DNA of 30,724 bases, from positions 1 to 30,724 of the IMG/VR virus record IMGVR_UViG_3300032322_000655, one strand, 5' to 3'. Made by a program: the position numbers and the translations under genes. A model generated the notes under the pieces. It was not told the DNA's origin. It saw only the letters and a program-made list of their open reading frames with translations, and did not search any database. This stretch comes from a virus. Of this stretch, positions 17,762-23,931 are shown piece after piece; within the stretch, counting starts at the first letter, position 1; each line of letters opens with the position of its first letter.

Positions 17762-18028
17762 TCACCACCGGCGTGAGGGGGAGCGCCGTGCGGTGCTTGG
17801 GTCGCGGTCCTGGCGGCGGCTGTTACAGCTTAGGCAGGCCGGTCGCAGGTTCCCTGGATCGTTGGCGAGGTCCATGCGCCCGGTCTGGCGTAGCACCCTG
17901 AGGGGTATGACGTGGTCCACTGTTGTCGCGCCTGGTTGTCCGCAGAGCCAACAGATGTTGGAGTCTGCGAGGACTTGGGCGCGGGCTCGGCGGAAGGGTC
18001 TGGTGTAGCGCCCGTCACCTTTAGCCAT
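17762..18028 (-). CDS. HNH endonuclease
   Basis: 88 residues. A Cys4 zinc site (C26, C29, C65, C68) frames the HNH motif: D38-H39 in VDHVIPL, N60 in PGNLRPACLSCN, and N69. The flanks are very basic. HNH proteins of this size beside terminase genes are common in siphoviruses, and in studied phages they work with the terminase to produce or stimulate DNA cleavage at packaging. This gene starts within the end of the preceding small ORF (8-nt overlap) and is followed by an 88-nt spacer before the small terminase gene. A free-standing homing-type nuclease is the alternative. Confidence 0.88.
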   Translation of the reverse strand: MAKGDGRYTRPFRRARAQVLADSNICWLCGQPGATTVDHVIPLRVLRQTGRMDLANDPGNLRPACLSCNSRRQDRDPSTARRSPSRRW

Positions 18029-18194
18029 GGCGCATGAGCCGGAGGCGTTGGTCGAGGAGTTGGTCTACCCAGCGGTGCCACATCTTGTCTCGTGGTGTGA
18101 GTGTTGTGGAGGACCAGAGCAGGGCTTCGTCGATCTCTTGTATGCGGATGGGCGGCTCGGGTAGGGCGGGCCGCGTGGTGGTCGCGACGGCCAT
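18021..18194 (-). CDS. Small protein leading the late operon
   Basis: 57 residues from the ATG at 18194, which has GGGAGGAG right upstream; a TTG at 18206 would add four residues. The sequence has an N-terminal Ala/Thr/Pro-rich stretch and then a helical, Trp-containing part (EIDEALLWSSTTLTPRDKMWHRWVDQLLDQRLRLM). It is the first gene after the candidate late promoter and leader hairpin and overlaps the HNH gene. I do not recognise it. A short helical partner of the HNH/terminase system is possible but unproven. Confidence 0.62.
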   Translation of the reverse strand: MAVATTTRPALPEPPIRIQEIDEALLWSSTTLTPRDKMWHRWVDQLLDQRLRLMRHG

Positions 18195-18212
18195 CGCTCC
18201 TCCCAAATGCGG

Positions 18213-18238
18213 AAGCCCGGTCAGTGGTGACCGGGCTT
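18213..18238 (-). terminator. Perfect 11-bp stem, 4-base loop hairpin in the late leader
   Basis: Bases 18213-18223 (AAGCCCGGTCA) pair perfectly with 18228-18238 around a GTGG loop. It lies between the stop of the zinc-ribbon gene (18285) and the first late gene (18194), just downstream of a TTGACA promoter. It has few U residues after it in the minus direction (CCGCATTTGG). It could end read-through from the early operon, act as a leader attenuator, or both. Confidence 0.6.
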
Positions 18239-18258
18239 GGGCATACTACGCCGAGGTC

Positions 18259-18288
18259 ATTGTGCCCGGTGTTTGTGTGTGTTGTCAA
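18259..18288 (-). promoter_or_regulatory. Candidate late (structural operon) promoter
   Basis: On the minus strand a perfect TTGACA (18283-18288) is followed after 18 bases by CACAAT (18259-18264), four of six matches to the -10 consensus. The predicted start lies near 18252, ahead of the leader hairpin and the first late gene at 18194. The -35 overlaps the stop codon region of the upstream gene, and the surrounding bases are AT-richer than the genes on either side. No other strong promoter is visible before the terminase genes. Confidence 0.5.
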
Positions 18289-18944
18289 ACGGCTAGGTGG
18301 TTGATGACTAGGCCGAGGCGCCTGAGGTCGTGCTCGTCCCAGGTTTCTCCGCAGGTCTGGCAGGACACGGACATGCCGCCGTATCGGTCCTGATACAGCT
18401 TGCCGCCGCATTCGCCTGTCTCGGGGTGGACAACGGGGCAGGTGCCGACGGGCCTAGGTGCGTGGTCGCCGATGGCTGAGTGGAGGGCGGACTTGACGTC
18501 GCGGATCTCTTTGGCGAGCTCGTCTACCCAGGTCTGGCAGATGATCCAGTCGAGGTGGCCGAGGATGAGGTTGGCCTCACTGGTGACGGTGGTGGGGTGT
18601 TGGCGCCTGAGGTGGCGTTCCTCGCGGACGAGGGCTGCCCAGGATTCAAGGATGGCGAGGACGGGGACGATGTCGCCTGGGTGCTGGGAGACGGTGCGCC
18701 GGTCTAGGAGGGCGACGACGTCAAGGCGGATGGGGGCGGGTGGGTCGACCCGCTTGCCCTTGACTTGGTGGCCGTCGTCTACGGCGGTTCCGGGCTCGTA
18801 GAAGTGGGGGAGGAGGGCGTAGGTGGTGACGATGTCGTCGATGGTTTCGCGGAGCCAGGAGTGGTGGTGGCGGCACACGTGGGCGCTGTGGAGGGCCGTT
18901 TTGGGTTCCCGGTGGGGTAGTAGGCAGTTGGTTTGGTGGCTCAT
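18285..18944 (-). CDS. Zinc-binding protein of unknown function
   Basis: 219 residues. The N terminus has C7 and a CRHHHSW motif (Cys and His at about 23-27) that may bind a metal. A long helical middle follows (DVVALLDRRTVSQ, 'ILGHLDWIICQTWVDELAKEIRDVKSALHSAIGD'). Near the C terminus there is a clear zinc ribbon (CPVVHPETGECGGKLY ... CQTCGETW) followed by a short helix with LRRLG, the arrangement of a small DNA-binding module. Similar proteins occur near the replication genes of actinophages without assigned function. It is the last gene of the replication operon, after a 117-nt spacer with pentamer repeats. A DNA-binding or late-regulator role is inference. Confidence 0.7.
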   Translation of the reverse strand: MSHQTNCLLPHREPKTALHSAHVCRHHHSWLRETIDDIVTTYALLPHFYEPGTAVDDGHQVKGKRVDPPAPIRLDVVALLDRRTVSQHPGDIVPVLAILESWAALVREERHLRRQHPTTVTSEANLILGHLDWIICQTWVDELAKEIRDVKSALHSAIGDHAPRPVGTCPVVHPETGECGGKLYQDRYGGMSVSCQTCGETWDEHDLRRLGLVINHLAV

Positions 18945-19015
18945 GGGGTGCTCTTTCCCTCACGCGCGGTGCTTAGTTTGGTAGTCCTACTGAGGTGACC
19001 ACTCTCTCCTCTCAG

Positions 19016-19040
19016 TCCTCTCCTCTCCTCTCCTCTCCTC
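19016..19040. repeat. Five perfect TCCTC pentamers (GAGGA on the minus strand)
   Basis: TCCTC repeats five times without change at 19016-19040, inside a longer CT-rich tract starting near 19002. On the transcribed strand this is a pure-purine GAGGA array lying between the replication protein stop and the zinc-ribbon gene. It looks like many overlapping Shine-Dalgarno sequences with no start codon close by. Slippage during replication is the likely origin. Confidence 0.85.
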
Positions 19041-19041
19041 T

Positions 19042-19131
19042 GCATTGCGCTAGGCATTGCTCTAGGCATTGCTTACCTCCGATGCTGTAGGCATTGCTGT
19101 AGGCAATGCTGTAGGCATTGCGTTAGGCATG
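19042..19131. repeat. 12-bp tandem repeat spanning the 3' end of the replication protein gene
   Basis: Units of the form GCATTGCNNTAG recur at 19042, 19054, 19066, 19091, 19103 and 19115, with a partial copy at 19127 and an interrupted unit near 19078-19090. The copies inside the gene code for a repeating Met-Pro-Thr-Ala motif on the minus strand. The copies beyond the stop at 19062 continue the same repeat in non-coding DNA, so the array crosses the stop codon. Confidence 0.85.
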
Positions 19132-19481
19132 GTGTGGCGCTTGCCCCAGCGGGCCTCGGCCATCGCCTTCATCCGGGCGGTGCGCTTCTCGGTCTCGGCG
19201 TTGGTTTGCTGGTAGTCGGCCCAGTCGTGGATGACCCAGCCGCCTGGGCAGGCCCGCCACAGGCCCACGTCAACGAGGCGGTCGGCGTCGGAGGGTCGGG
19301 CGTGGATCATGGGTAGGGCGGGGGAGGGGATGAGCCCGTCGGTGCCTTGCTCTCCGGCGTAGGACAGGGAGCAGACGTACACGAAAGCGGCTCGGTGCCC
19401 GTCCTTCATGGCGAGGAGGGTGAGGATCTTCTGGTTGCGGGGCATGGCGGTGTCGAGCCGTACCCAGGCAAGGGTGCTCAT
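19062..19481 (-). CDS. Short winged-helix replication initiator-like protein
   Basis: 139 residues. The first ~95 match the N-terminal winged-helix domain of phage replication or replisome-organiser proteins of Gram-positive hosts: 'WVRLDTAMPRNQKILTLLA', 'AAFVYVCSLSYAGEQGTDGLIP' and GWVIHDWADYQQT. Family members usually continue for another 100-200 residues with a loader or DnaD-like part. Here the protein runs into basic TARMKAMAEARWGKRH and then a low-complexity MPTA repeat before stopping. It overlaps the upstream gene by 4 nt. It may be a naturally minimal initiator or a version shortened by the repeat array. It is probably the only origin-binding protein of this genome. Confidence 0.68.
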   Translation of the reverse strand: MSTLAWVRLDTAMPRNQKILTLLAMKDGHRAAFVYVCSLSYAGEQGTDGLIPSPALPMIHARPSDADRLVDVGLWRACPGGWVIHDWADYQQTNAETEKRTARMKAMAEARWGKRHTMPNAMPTALPTAMPTASEVSNA

Positions 19482-19858
19482 GGCGTCACCTCCGCACGCC
19501 TAGCCATCATTGCGGCCTGCTTGCGCTCAAACAGGTCCTGTAGCGGTGCCTGCATGTCTGCGATGTGCTGCCAGATGCGGTAGGCGGTCTGGCGTCCAGC
19601 CCTAGTTGAGATAGGCATGTTGCGTATGGCGTGCTGGACGTCTAGGAGCGCACGCTCGTAGACGTCGCATAGGCAGTCATCTCCGCAGAGTGAGCACTCG
19701 TTCTGCCATTCATTGGTCCATGTGTGGTCACCGACATCGGGCCAGTCCAAGATGATGGCGCCATCGTCAGTCTTGCCGTAGATCGTGATGTCTTGCTCTG
19801 CATCACCTCGGCATGAGCTGGACATGGGGCAAGCGTCAAAGTGGAATACGTCAGCCAT
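19478..19858 (-). CDS. Cysteine-containing hypothetical protein
   Basis: 126 residues from the ATG at 19858 (ATGA overlap with the SSB stop); the longer frame to 19972 is Arg/Gly/Pro shadow sequence. The N-terminal half has scattered Cys (C9, C15 region) and a C-S-L-C-G-D-D-C-L-C cluster near residues 54-63 that looks like a metal site. The C-terminal half is helical (VYERALLDVQHAIRNM, AYRIWQHIADMQAPLQDLFERKQAAM). I do not recognise the family. The position between SSB and the replication protein suggests a DNA-metabolism role, which is inference. Confidence 0.65.
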   Translation of the reverse strand: MADVFHFDACPMSSSCRGDAEQDITIYGKTDDGAIILDWPDVGDHTWTNEWQNECSLCGDDCLCDVYERALLDVQHAIRNMPISTRAGRQTAYRIWQHIADMQAPLQDLFERKQAAMMARRAEVTP

Positions 19859-20301
19859 CAGAAGGGCGCCTCGTCGAGGCCCAGGGCGCCGTGGGCCCAC
19901 GGGTCGTCCGCGGCCGGGGGAGTGGCCTTGCCGCCACCCTTGCCCGCCTTCTGGATCTTGGCGGTGGCCCACCGCAGGTCGGGGCCGACGGCGTCGGCGG
20001 TGATCTCGTAGTCGGTGCGCTTATCGCCTTCCTTGGTCTCCCAGGTGCGGGACGCGACCTTTCCGACCGCGATGACCCGGTTGCCCTTGGCGAGGGTGTC
20101 GCCAATGTGCTCGGCGAGTTCGTCCCACGCGGTCACGGACCAGAAAGTGGCGTCTCCGCCGTCCTTCCATGTGCCGTTGTCGTCCTTGACTCGTTCACTG
20201 ACGGCTACGCGCAGTTTGGCGACGGCCTTGCCGGAGGCGGTGAAGCGGACCTCGGGGTCGGCGGTGAGGTTGCCGACGATGGTGATGATGGGTTTGCTCA
20301 T
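19858..20301 (-). CDS. ssb: Single-stranded DNA-binding protein
   Basis: 147 residues with a standard bacterial/phage OB fold: ITIVGNLTADPEVRFTASG at the N terminus, FWSVTAWDELAEHIGDTLAKG and VIAVGKVASRTWETKEG in the middle, and a Gly/Lys-rich linker. The C-terminal tip, LDEAPF, keeps the acidic-plus-PF pattern that recruits host replication and repair proteins. It would coat single-stranded DNA during phage replication and RecT-mediated recombination. The start overlaps the stop of a 53-residue ORF (ATGA). Confidence 0.95.
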   Translation of the reverse strand: MSKPIITIVGNLTADPEVRFTASGKAVAKLRVAVSERVKDDNGTWKDGGDATFWSVTAWDELAEHIGDTLAKGNRVIAVGKVASRTWETKEGDKRTDYEITADAVGPDLRWATAKIQKAGKGGGKATPPAADDPWAHGALGLDEAPF

Positions 20302-20459
20302 GGTGTCTCCCCTGGGGTGTAGTGGTGGTCGGTGTAGTGCTCTGTCCAGCCGTAGACGCCGCCGAGGCCGTCAAGGCCGCAGAGGAGGCAGGACCATCTC
20401 TGGTACAGCTTTGGGCGTTGCTTACCTGCGGGGTGGCGTGGGCTGATGGGTGAGGTCAT
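20298..20459 (-). CDS. Small Cys/His protein between XRE regulator and SSB
   Basis: A 53-residue ORF found by hand translation. Its ATG at 20459 overlaps the stop of the regulator gene (ATGA), and its own TGA overlaps the SSB start (ATGA), so it fills the gap exactly. The N-terminal third is basic (SPRHPAGKQRPKLYQRW), and a CLLCG pair plus HYTDHHY could make a single small zinc knuckle. Without it the operon would have an unexplained ~155-nt hole. The function is unknown to me. Confidence 0.68.
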   Translation of the reverse strand: MTSPISPRHPAGKQRPKLYQRWSCLLCGLDGLGGVYGWTEHYTDHHYTPGETP

Positions 20460-20896
20460 GTAGTCGCCTGACCTAGGGCCGAGGCGCCGCGCAGACGCTC
20501 GTAAAGGTTGAGGGCGTCCTCAAGGATCGCGTTCACGTTGCGGAGCTCATGGACGGCGATGCGGTCAATGGCCGCACGGATACCGGGCTCCAAGTACAGC
20601 GGCACAGAGTGTGTGTGTGACTGGACGGGCGGGACGTTCTCAACGGTGTCCGGTGTCGGCAGTCGGATCGGCTCACCGCCTTGAACCACGTGAAGGAAAC
20701 TGCCTGACGCCCAGTTGAATGCCTTCTCTATCGCGGTGCGGGTGCGCCAGTTATGCACCATGTGGGGGTGGCGCGGCTGCTCTAGGTTCTTGATCGTCGA
20801 CACGGACAGGTCGCACTGGTAGGCCAACTGTTCTCGTGACATGCGTCGGTGTTCCCGCTCTCCGCGGACGACGGTTGCGAGGTGGGCAAGGCTCAT
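20456..20896 (-). CDS. XRE-family (Cro/CI-like) transcriptional regulator
   Basis: 146 residues. Residues ~3-60 form a helix-turn-helix of the XRE type: VVRGEREHRRMSREQLAYQC, then LSVSTIKNLEQ as recognition helix, and a final helix ending AIEKAFNWASGSF, which also occurs in actinobacterial regulators. After a Pro/Val-rich linker (~78-95) a short C-terminal helical part follows (IRAAIDRIAVHELRNVNAILEDALNLYERLRG), resembling a ribbon-helix-helix or dimerisation segment. It is embedded in the replication operon by ATGA overlaps, so it is expressed together with it. That fits a Cro-like or operon autoregulator better than a maintenance repressor. Confidence 0.82.
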   Translation of the reverse strand: MSLAHLATVVRGEREHRRMSREQLAYQCDLSVSTIKNLEQPRHPHMVHNWRTRTAIEKAFNWASGSFLHVVQGGEPIRLPTPDTVENVPPVQSHTHSVPLYLEPGIRAAIDRIAVHELRNVNAILEDALNLYERLRGASALGQATT

Positions 20897-21240
20897 GCGG
20901 CACCTGGCCTAATCAGGGACTCCCACACGCGCACGGGGCGGGCGTGGCAGGCCGGTCGGGCACTAGGCGTATATCGGTCGGTCGGTCGGACGTACCCGAG
21001 GCGGGCGGCCTGCCGCATCACAGCCCCGAGGGCTCGGGGCTCGTGGGTGGCGGCGACCTCGCCGACGGTCTGCCAGATGTCGTCCGTGGTCAGCTCGGCC
21101 TGGGACACCGCCAGCATGTAGATGACGTCCAAGGTCTGCTCAACCCAGTCAGGGTCGGCGTGCTCGGCGACGCGGGTCACGGCCTCATCACGGGCCGCCA
21201 TCGCGGCGGCCAAGTCGAGGAGGTCGCCCTGCCCGGTCAC
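20893..21240 (-). CDS. Winged-helix-like actinophage protein
   Basis: 115 residues. The N-terminal half is helical. The segment LTTDDIWQTVGEVAATHEPRALGAVMRQAARLGYVRPT looks like a winged helix in which the second helix would read DNA, and it ends in HARPVRVWESL. I recall this pattern from small actinophage proteins near RusA and WhiB genes, annotated without function. It overlaps both neighbours by 4 nt. A DNA-binding accessory role in replication or regulation is inference. Confidence 0.68.
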   Translation of the reverse strand: MTGQGDLLDLAAAMAARDEAVTRVAEHADPDWVEQTLDVIYMLAVSQAELTTDDIWQTVGEVAATHEPRALGAVMRQAARLGYVRPTDRYTPSARPACHARPVRVWESLIRPGAA

Positions 21241-21497
21241 AGGATCGCCTCAAGGAGAAGGCGACGGCGCTCGGCGGTCACCCACGGCGGGTCCTTGAGG
21301 ATGTACCGCTCTAGGTCGCGGGCACGCTCCCGCACGGCTTCCCCAAACGCGGCCGCGCTCTCCACGTTGCGGACCTCACGGCGGACGTTGTCGTCGGTGT
21401 CCCGCAGGATGCGCCAGATGGCACGGCGGGCCTTCTCCCGCTGCGCGGGGGTGAGTTCGCGTAGTTCGCCGGGGGTGGGCATGAGTACGGGCATCAC
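21237..21497 (-). CDS. Small helical protein, unknown function
   Basis: 86 residues, starting at the GTG at 21497 (GTGA overlap with the WhiB stop) or the ATG immediately after it. It is mostly charged helices: LTPAQREKARRAIWRILRDTDD, REVRNVESAAAFGEAVRERARDLERYIL, then WVTAERRRLLLEAIL. No metal site, membrane segment or catalytic motif is visible. Position in the regulator cluster (XRE, winged helix, WhiB) suggests a protein- or nucleic-acid-binding accessory role, but I cannot name one. Confidence 0.65.
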   Translation of the reverse strand: MMPVLMPTPGELRELTPAQREKARRAIWRILRDTDDNVRREVRNVESAAAFGEAVRERARDLERYILKDPPWVTAERRRLLLEAIL

Positions 21498-21754
21498 GCC
21501 ACCGCCTTAGCGTGCTTGCGGAGGGCGTTGCGCTGCGACGCGATCATGCCGCCCCAGATGCCTTCCCGCTCAGGTGTGCGGAGGGCGTGCTGTAGGCAGT
21601 CCCGCTTCACTGGGCAGCCGCCGCATATCTCTAGGGCGAGGGCGCGGCCGGGGTCGTGTGGGTCCTCGATCCACCACAATTCGGGGTCGTATGGCGCGCA
21701 GGCGGCGCTGGTGGCCCAGTCGTCACGGATGAGGATGTCATGGAGTCGGCTCAT
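21494..21754 (-). CDS. whiB-like: WhiB-family transcriptional regulator
   Basis: 86 residues with the full WhiB signature: four cysteines for the 4Fe-4S cluster (C19, then C44-x2-C47-x5-C53), a beta-turn GIWGG (65-69), and a basic C-terminal helix (SQRNALRKHAK). WhiB proteins are confined to actinobacteria and their phages and bind the sigma factor to change promoter choice. Phage copies can interfere with host WhiB functions such as septation and superinfection. It starts behind a GGGGAG site and overlaps the end of rusA by 17 nt. This gene is the best host marker in the window. Confidence 0.95.
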   Translation of the reverse strand: MSRLHDILIRDDWATSAACAPYDPELWWIEDPHDPGRALALEICGGCPVKRDCLQHALRTPEREGIWGGMIASQRNALRKHAKAVA

Positions 21755-22190
21755 AGATGTTCTCCCCGATTGGTGTTACGCGGATGAGCGCGCCGCGAGG
21801 GTTCGCGATGGTGGCGTACCGCTTGCGCGCTGAGAGGTCGACGACGAGGGAGTCGTCGGTCAGAACGGACGCCTGGACGAGGGCGTCAAGGGTGGAGCGG
21901 ACGAGCTTGTCTATGTCGCCCACACTGCGGGTGCTCGGGAACAGGGGAGCGATGGGCTTGAGTTCACCGCTCGCCCGATAGTGACCCTGAGGCCTCTGGA
22001 AGAAGAACGCGAGAAACACGTCCACGGGCCGGTCCAGTAGAAGGCCGACGTGGCCGTGGCGTTGCAGCTCAGTGACGACGGCCTCACGCCACGGCGTGAC
22101 CTTCTTAGACGCCTCGACCATGATGCCGCGCCCGACGTGCCGCTTGCTGCCTTGCGGCGCGGGGTAGCCCAGGACTCTCATGGAGATCAC
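21738..22190 (-). CDS. rusA: RusA-family Holliday junction resolvase
   Basis: 150 residues from the GTG at 22190 (GTGA overlap with the integrase stop); an ATG at 22181 is an alternative. The N terminus has the RusA-like 'VLGYPAPQGSKRHVG'. The active site is visible as GDIDKLVRSTLDAL (D92, D94, K95) and LTDDSLVVDLSARKRYA (D112, D113), corresponding to the three Asp and one Lys needed for cutting four-way junctions. It would resolve branched DNA before packaging. It fits with RecT and SSB in the same operon. Confidence 0.92.
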   Translation of the reverse strand: MISMRVLGYPAPQGSKRHVGRGIMVEASKKVTPWREAVVTELQRHGHVGLLLDRPVDVFLAFFFQRPQGHYRASGELKPIAPLFPSTRSVGDIDKLVRSTLDALVQASVLTDDSLVVDLSARKRYATIANPRGALIRVTPIGENIYEPTP

Positions 22191-22975
22191 AGGCCCGCCA
22201 CCGCTTCACGTCGCTCGGTGTCGGTGACGGCCGTATACCTCTCGGTTGTCGCGATGGAGGCGTGCCCAAGCAACTCCTGGGTGGCGCGCAGGTTCCGTGA
22301 CCCGGCGTACACGCGGGTAGCGAAACGGTGCCGCAGCGTGTGCGTTGACAGTCCCGGCCCGAGGTACGGCTTGACCATGCGGCCGAGCGTGGTCGGGGTG
22401 ACGGGCTTGTCCCCGTTGGGGAACAGATACCCGCCCTTGGCCTTGGCCTCAGTCATCGGCTCAACGAGGGCGTCGGCAATCGGCACGATGCGGGTCCGGC
22501 CACCCTTCCCGGTGATCCGCAGCGTCATGGCCTCTAGGTCGATCATGTCGGCGTGCAGTCCGGCGATCTCGGCGCGGCGTAGACCGGCGTAGGCGCCGAG
22601 CAGGATGGCGACACGGCTGCGCGGGTCGGCGCTGGCGAGGGCGTGCTCCAGCACCGACTCCGGGCACGGCTTAGGCGCACCCGGTGGCACACGCACGGCC
22701 ATCGTGTCGGACGCGGGATCGTCGGGCCGGTGCCCCATCTTCCGCGCCCACGAGAAGAACGTCGTCAGCGCCGAGCGTGCCGACCGGCGCGTAGCGGGCT
22801 TCCACGTCGGGTTATGCGACAACCACTCCACGATCTCCTGCGACGTACACGTCACGAGGTCGTGCGTGGCACCGAAACGCTGAAGGTAGTTGCGCTTCAG
22901 TGCGCGCGTGCCGGGGGACATGGAGCCCGCCTGACAGTAGGCGTCGTAAAGGTCAATGAGTTCACGATTGGACAC
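22187..22975 (-). CDS. int: Tyrosine recombinase (integrase)
   Basis: 262 residues from a GTG at 22975 with a perfect AGGAGG seven bases upstream; the longer frame to 23098 is Ser/Arg/Pro-rich and not credible. The N-terminal SAM-like core-binding domain (~1-100) is followed by the catalytic domain with Arg (AGLRRAEIAGL), Lys region (ITGKGGRTRIVP), HTLRHRFAT, LLGHASIATTERY and the nucleophile Tyr within TERYT. There is no extra arm-binding domain, so it is a short integrase or Xer-like enzyme. It is locked in the operon by overlaps at both ends, without the adjacent intergenic DNA where attP usually lies. Confidence 0.92.
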   Translation of the reverse strand: MSNRELIDLYDAYCQAGSMSPGTRALKRNYLQRFGATHDLVTCTSQEIVEWLSHNPTWKPATRRSARSALTTFFSWARKMGHRPDDPASDTMAVRVPPGAPKPCPESVLEHALASADPRSRVAILLGAYAGLRRAEIAGLHADMIDLEAMTLRITGKGGRTRIVPIADALVEPMTEAKAKGGYLFPNGDKPVTPTTLGRMVKPYLGPGLSTHTLRHRFATRVYAGSRNLRATQELLGHASIATTERYTAVTDTERREAVAGL

Positions 22976-23186
22976 GGTCAGCCTCCTGACGGTCGGCGCT
23001 CTCGGCGAGGAAGGGAAGGAGCTCGTGGACGGCCTCGGCGCATCGCGGGTCCGCGAGCGTGTTGCCGAATAGGTAGATGGCTCGGGCAACCCGTTCACGT
23101 TCCTCGGCGAGGACGGTGGCGCGGGTGCTGCGGATGGCCGTCTCGACGGCGTCGGCTACTTGCTTGGAGTTGTAGAGGGTGCTCAT
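22962..23186 (-). CDS. Small helical protein before the integrase
   Basis: 74 residues from the ATG at 23186, behind AAGGAG and overlapping the lysozyme-like stop (ATGA). The longer frame to 23267 is rejected. The sequence is one helical run: YNSKQVADAVETAIRSTRATVLAEERERVARAIYLFGN, then AVHELLPFLAESADRQ. It overlaps the integrase start by 14 nt. It is too short and lacks the winged-helix signature of known excisionases, but its position makes a directionality factor worth considering. Otherwise unknown. Confidence 0.66.
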   Translation of the reverse strand: MSTLYNSKQVADAVETAIRSTRATVLAEERERVARAIYLFGNTLADPRCAEAVHELLPFLAESADRQEADRVQS

Positions 23187-23659
23187 CGGGCGCACTCCTT
23201 GGGATAGATGGATCGCGCGTAGGAGTAGGGCTGCCAGATCAGAGCCCATTGGGTTGCGCTTGACCACATTGAGTAATGGGTGGTGTCCATGGCGCGCCCG
23301 TCTGAGGTCAGACCCCAGGGCCGCCAGTAGGTGCCGCGTTGACTGATGTGCCGGTACACGATGCGGGACTGCCGCTCAGGGTTGAGCATCGCCGACCGCG
23401 ACCACCACGAGTTGCCGGAGTGCGCGGACGTCTGGACCTGCCAGATGCCAAGCGCACCCGTGTACCACGGCGACGACTCGTCAAGGTTCTGGTGCTTGGA
23501 CTCGCGATGCGTTATGGCCCAAGCAATGACGTTGCGGTCGCCGCGGAAGCCCGCGTTCCACAGCATCAGGGCCGTGCGGTCCTTGCACTTGGCTGGCGGC
23601 TCCGGCTTGGCCTTGGGTGGCATCGCGAGGACGAGACCCAACGCCATCTCGGCGATCAC
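23183..23659 (-). CDS. Lysozyme-like / lytic transglycosylase-fold protein
   Basis: 158 residues from the GTG at 23659 (GTGA overlap). After a short hydrophobic segment (MALGLVLAM) and a Pro/Lys linker, the sequence has the lysozyme-like motifs of a transglycosylase: VIAWAITHRESKHQ, with E53 as the likely catalytic acid, then WYTGALGIWQVQ, and later NPERQSRIVYRH. Cys25 and Cys156 could form a disulfide, suggesting export. It lies in the recombination operon, far from the endolysin and holin. The hydrophobic start may be a weak signal. Resuscitation-like, entry or second-lysis roles are all possible. Confidence 0.72.
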   Translation of the reverse strand: MIAEMALGLVLAMPPKAKPEPPAKCKDRTALMLWNAGFRGDRNVIAWAITHRESKHQNLDESSPWYTGALGIWQVQTSAHSGNSWWSRSAMLNPERQSRIVYRHISQRGTYWRPWGLTSDGRAMDTTHYSMWSSATQWALIWQPYSYARSIYPKECAR

Positions 23660-23931
23660 AGCGGGTCCTCGCGGTCCGGCTCACCCAGGTCGGGGGAGTC
23701 GTCCAGGCGGGCCCACACGGCTGCCTTCATGCGCCGCACCCGGTCCTCTTGCACGGCCGGGTCCATGGCAGCGATCTCGGCGGCGGCGAGCCGCAGCTCG
23801 CGGGCGATCTCGGCGTACTCCAGCGCGGCGCGCGTGGAGTCGTACCCGAACTTCTGCCCAAAGTCGACCGCCAGTTTCGCGGCCTTCTCCTGATTCTCCG
23901 CCATCACGAGCAGGTCAGCGACGCCACTCAT
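23656..23931 (-). CDS. Helical hypothetical protein
   Basis: 91 residues that read as continuous amphipathic helix: VADLLVMAENQEKAAKLAVDF, STRAALEYAEIARELRLAAAEIAAM, VQEDRVRRMKAAVWARL, followed by an acidic tail (DDSPDLGEPDREDP). No Cys/His cluster or membrane segment. It overlaps the membrane protein gene upstream and the lysozyme-like gene downstream by 4 nt each. Such short coiled proteins in actinophage operons have no assigned function that I know. Confidence 0.65.
   Translation of the reverse strand: MSGVADLLVMAENQEKAAKLAVDFGQKFGYDSTRAALEYAEIARELRLAAAEIAAMDPAVQEDRVRRMKAAVWARLDDSPDLGEPDREDPL

Noticed and set aside
22976-23098. N-terminal extension of the integrase to 23098
   Set aside because: The extension is Ser/Arg/Pro-rich, lies over another gene, and a GTG with AGGAGG at the right distance exists at 22975.
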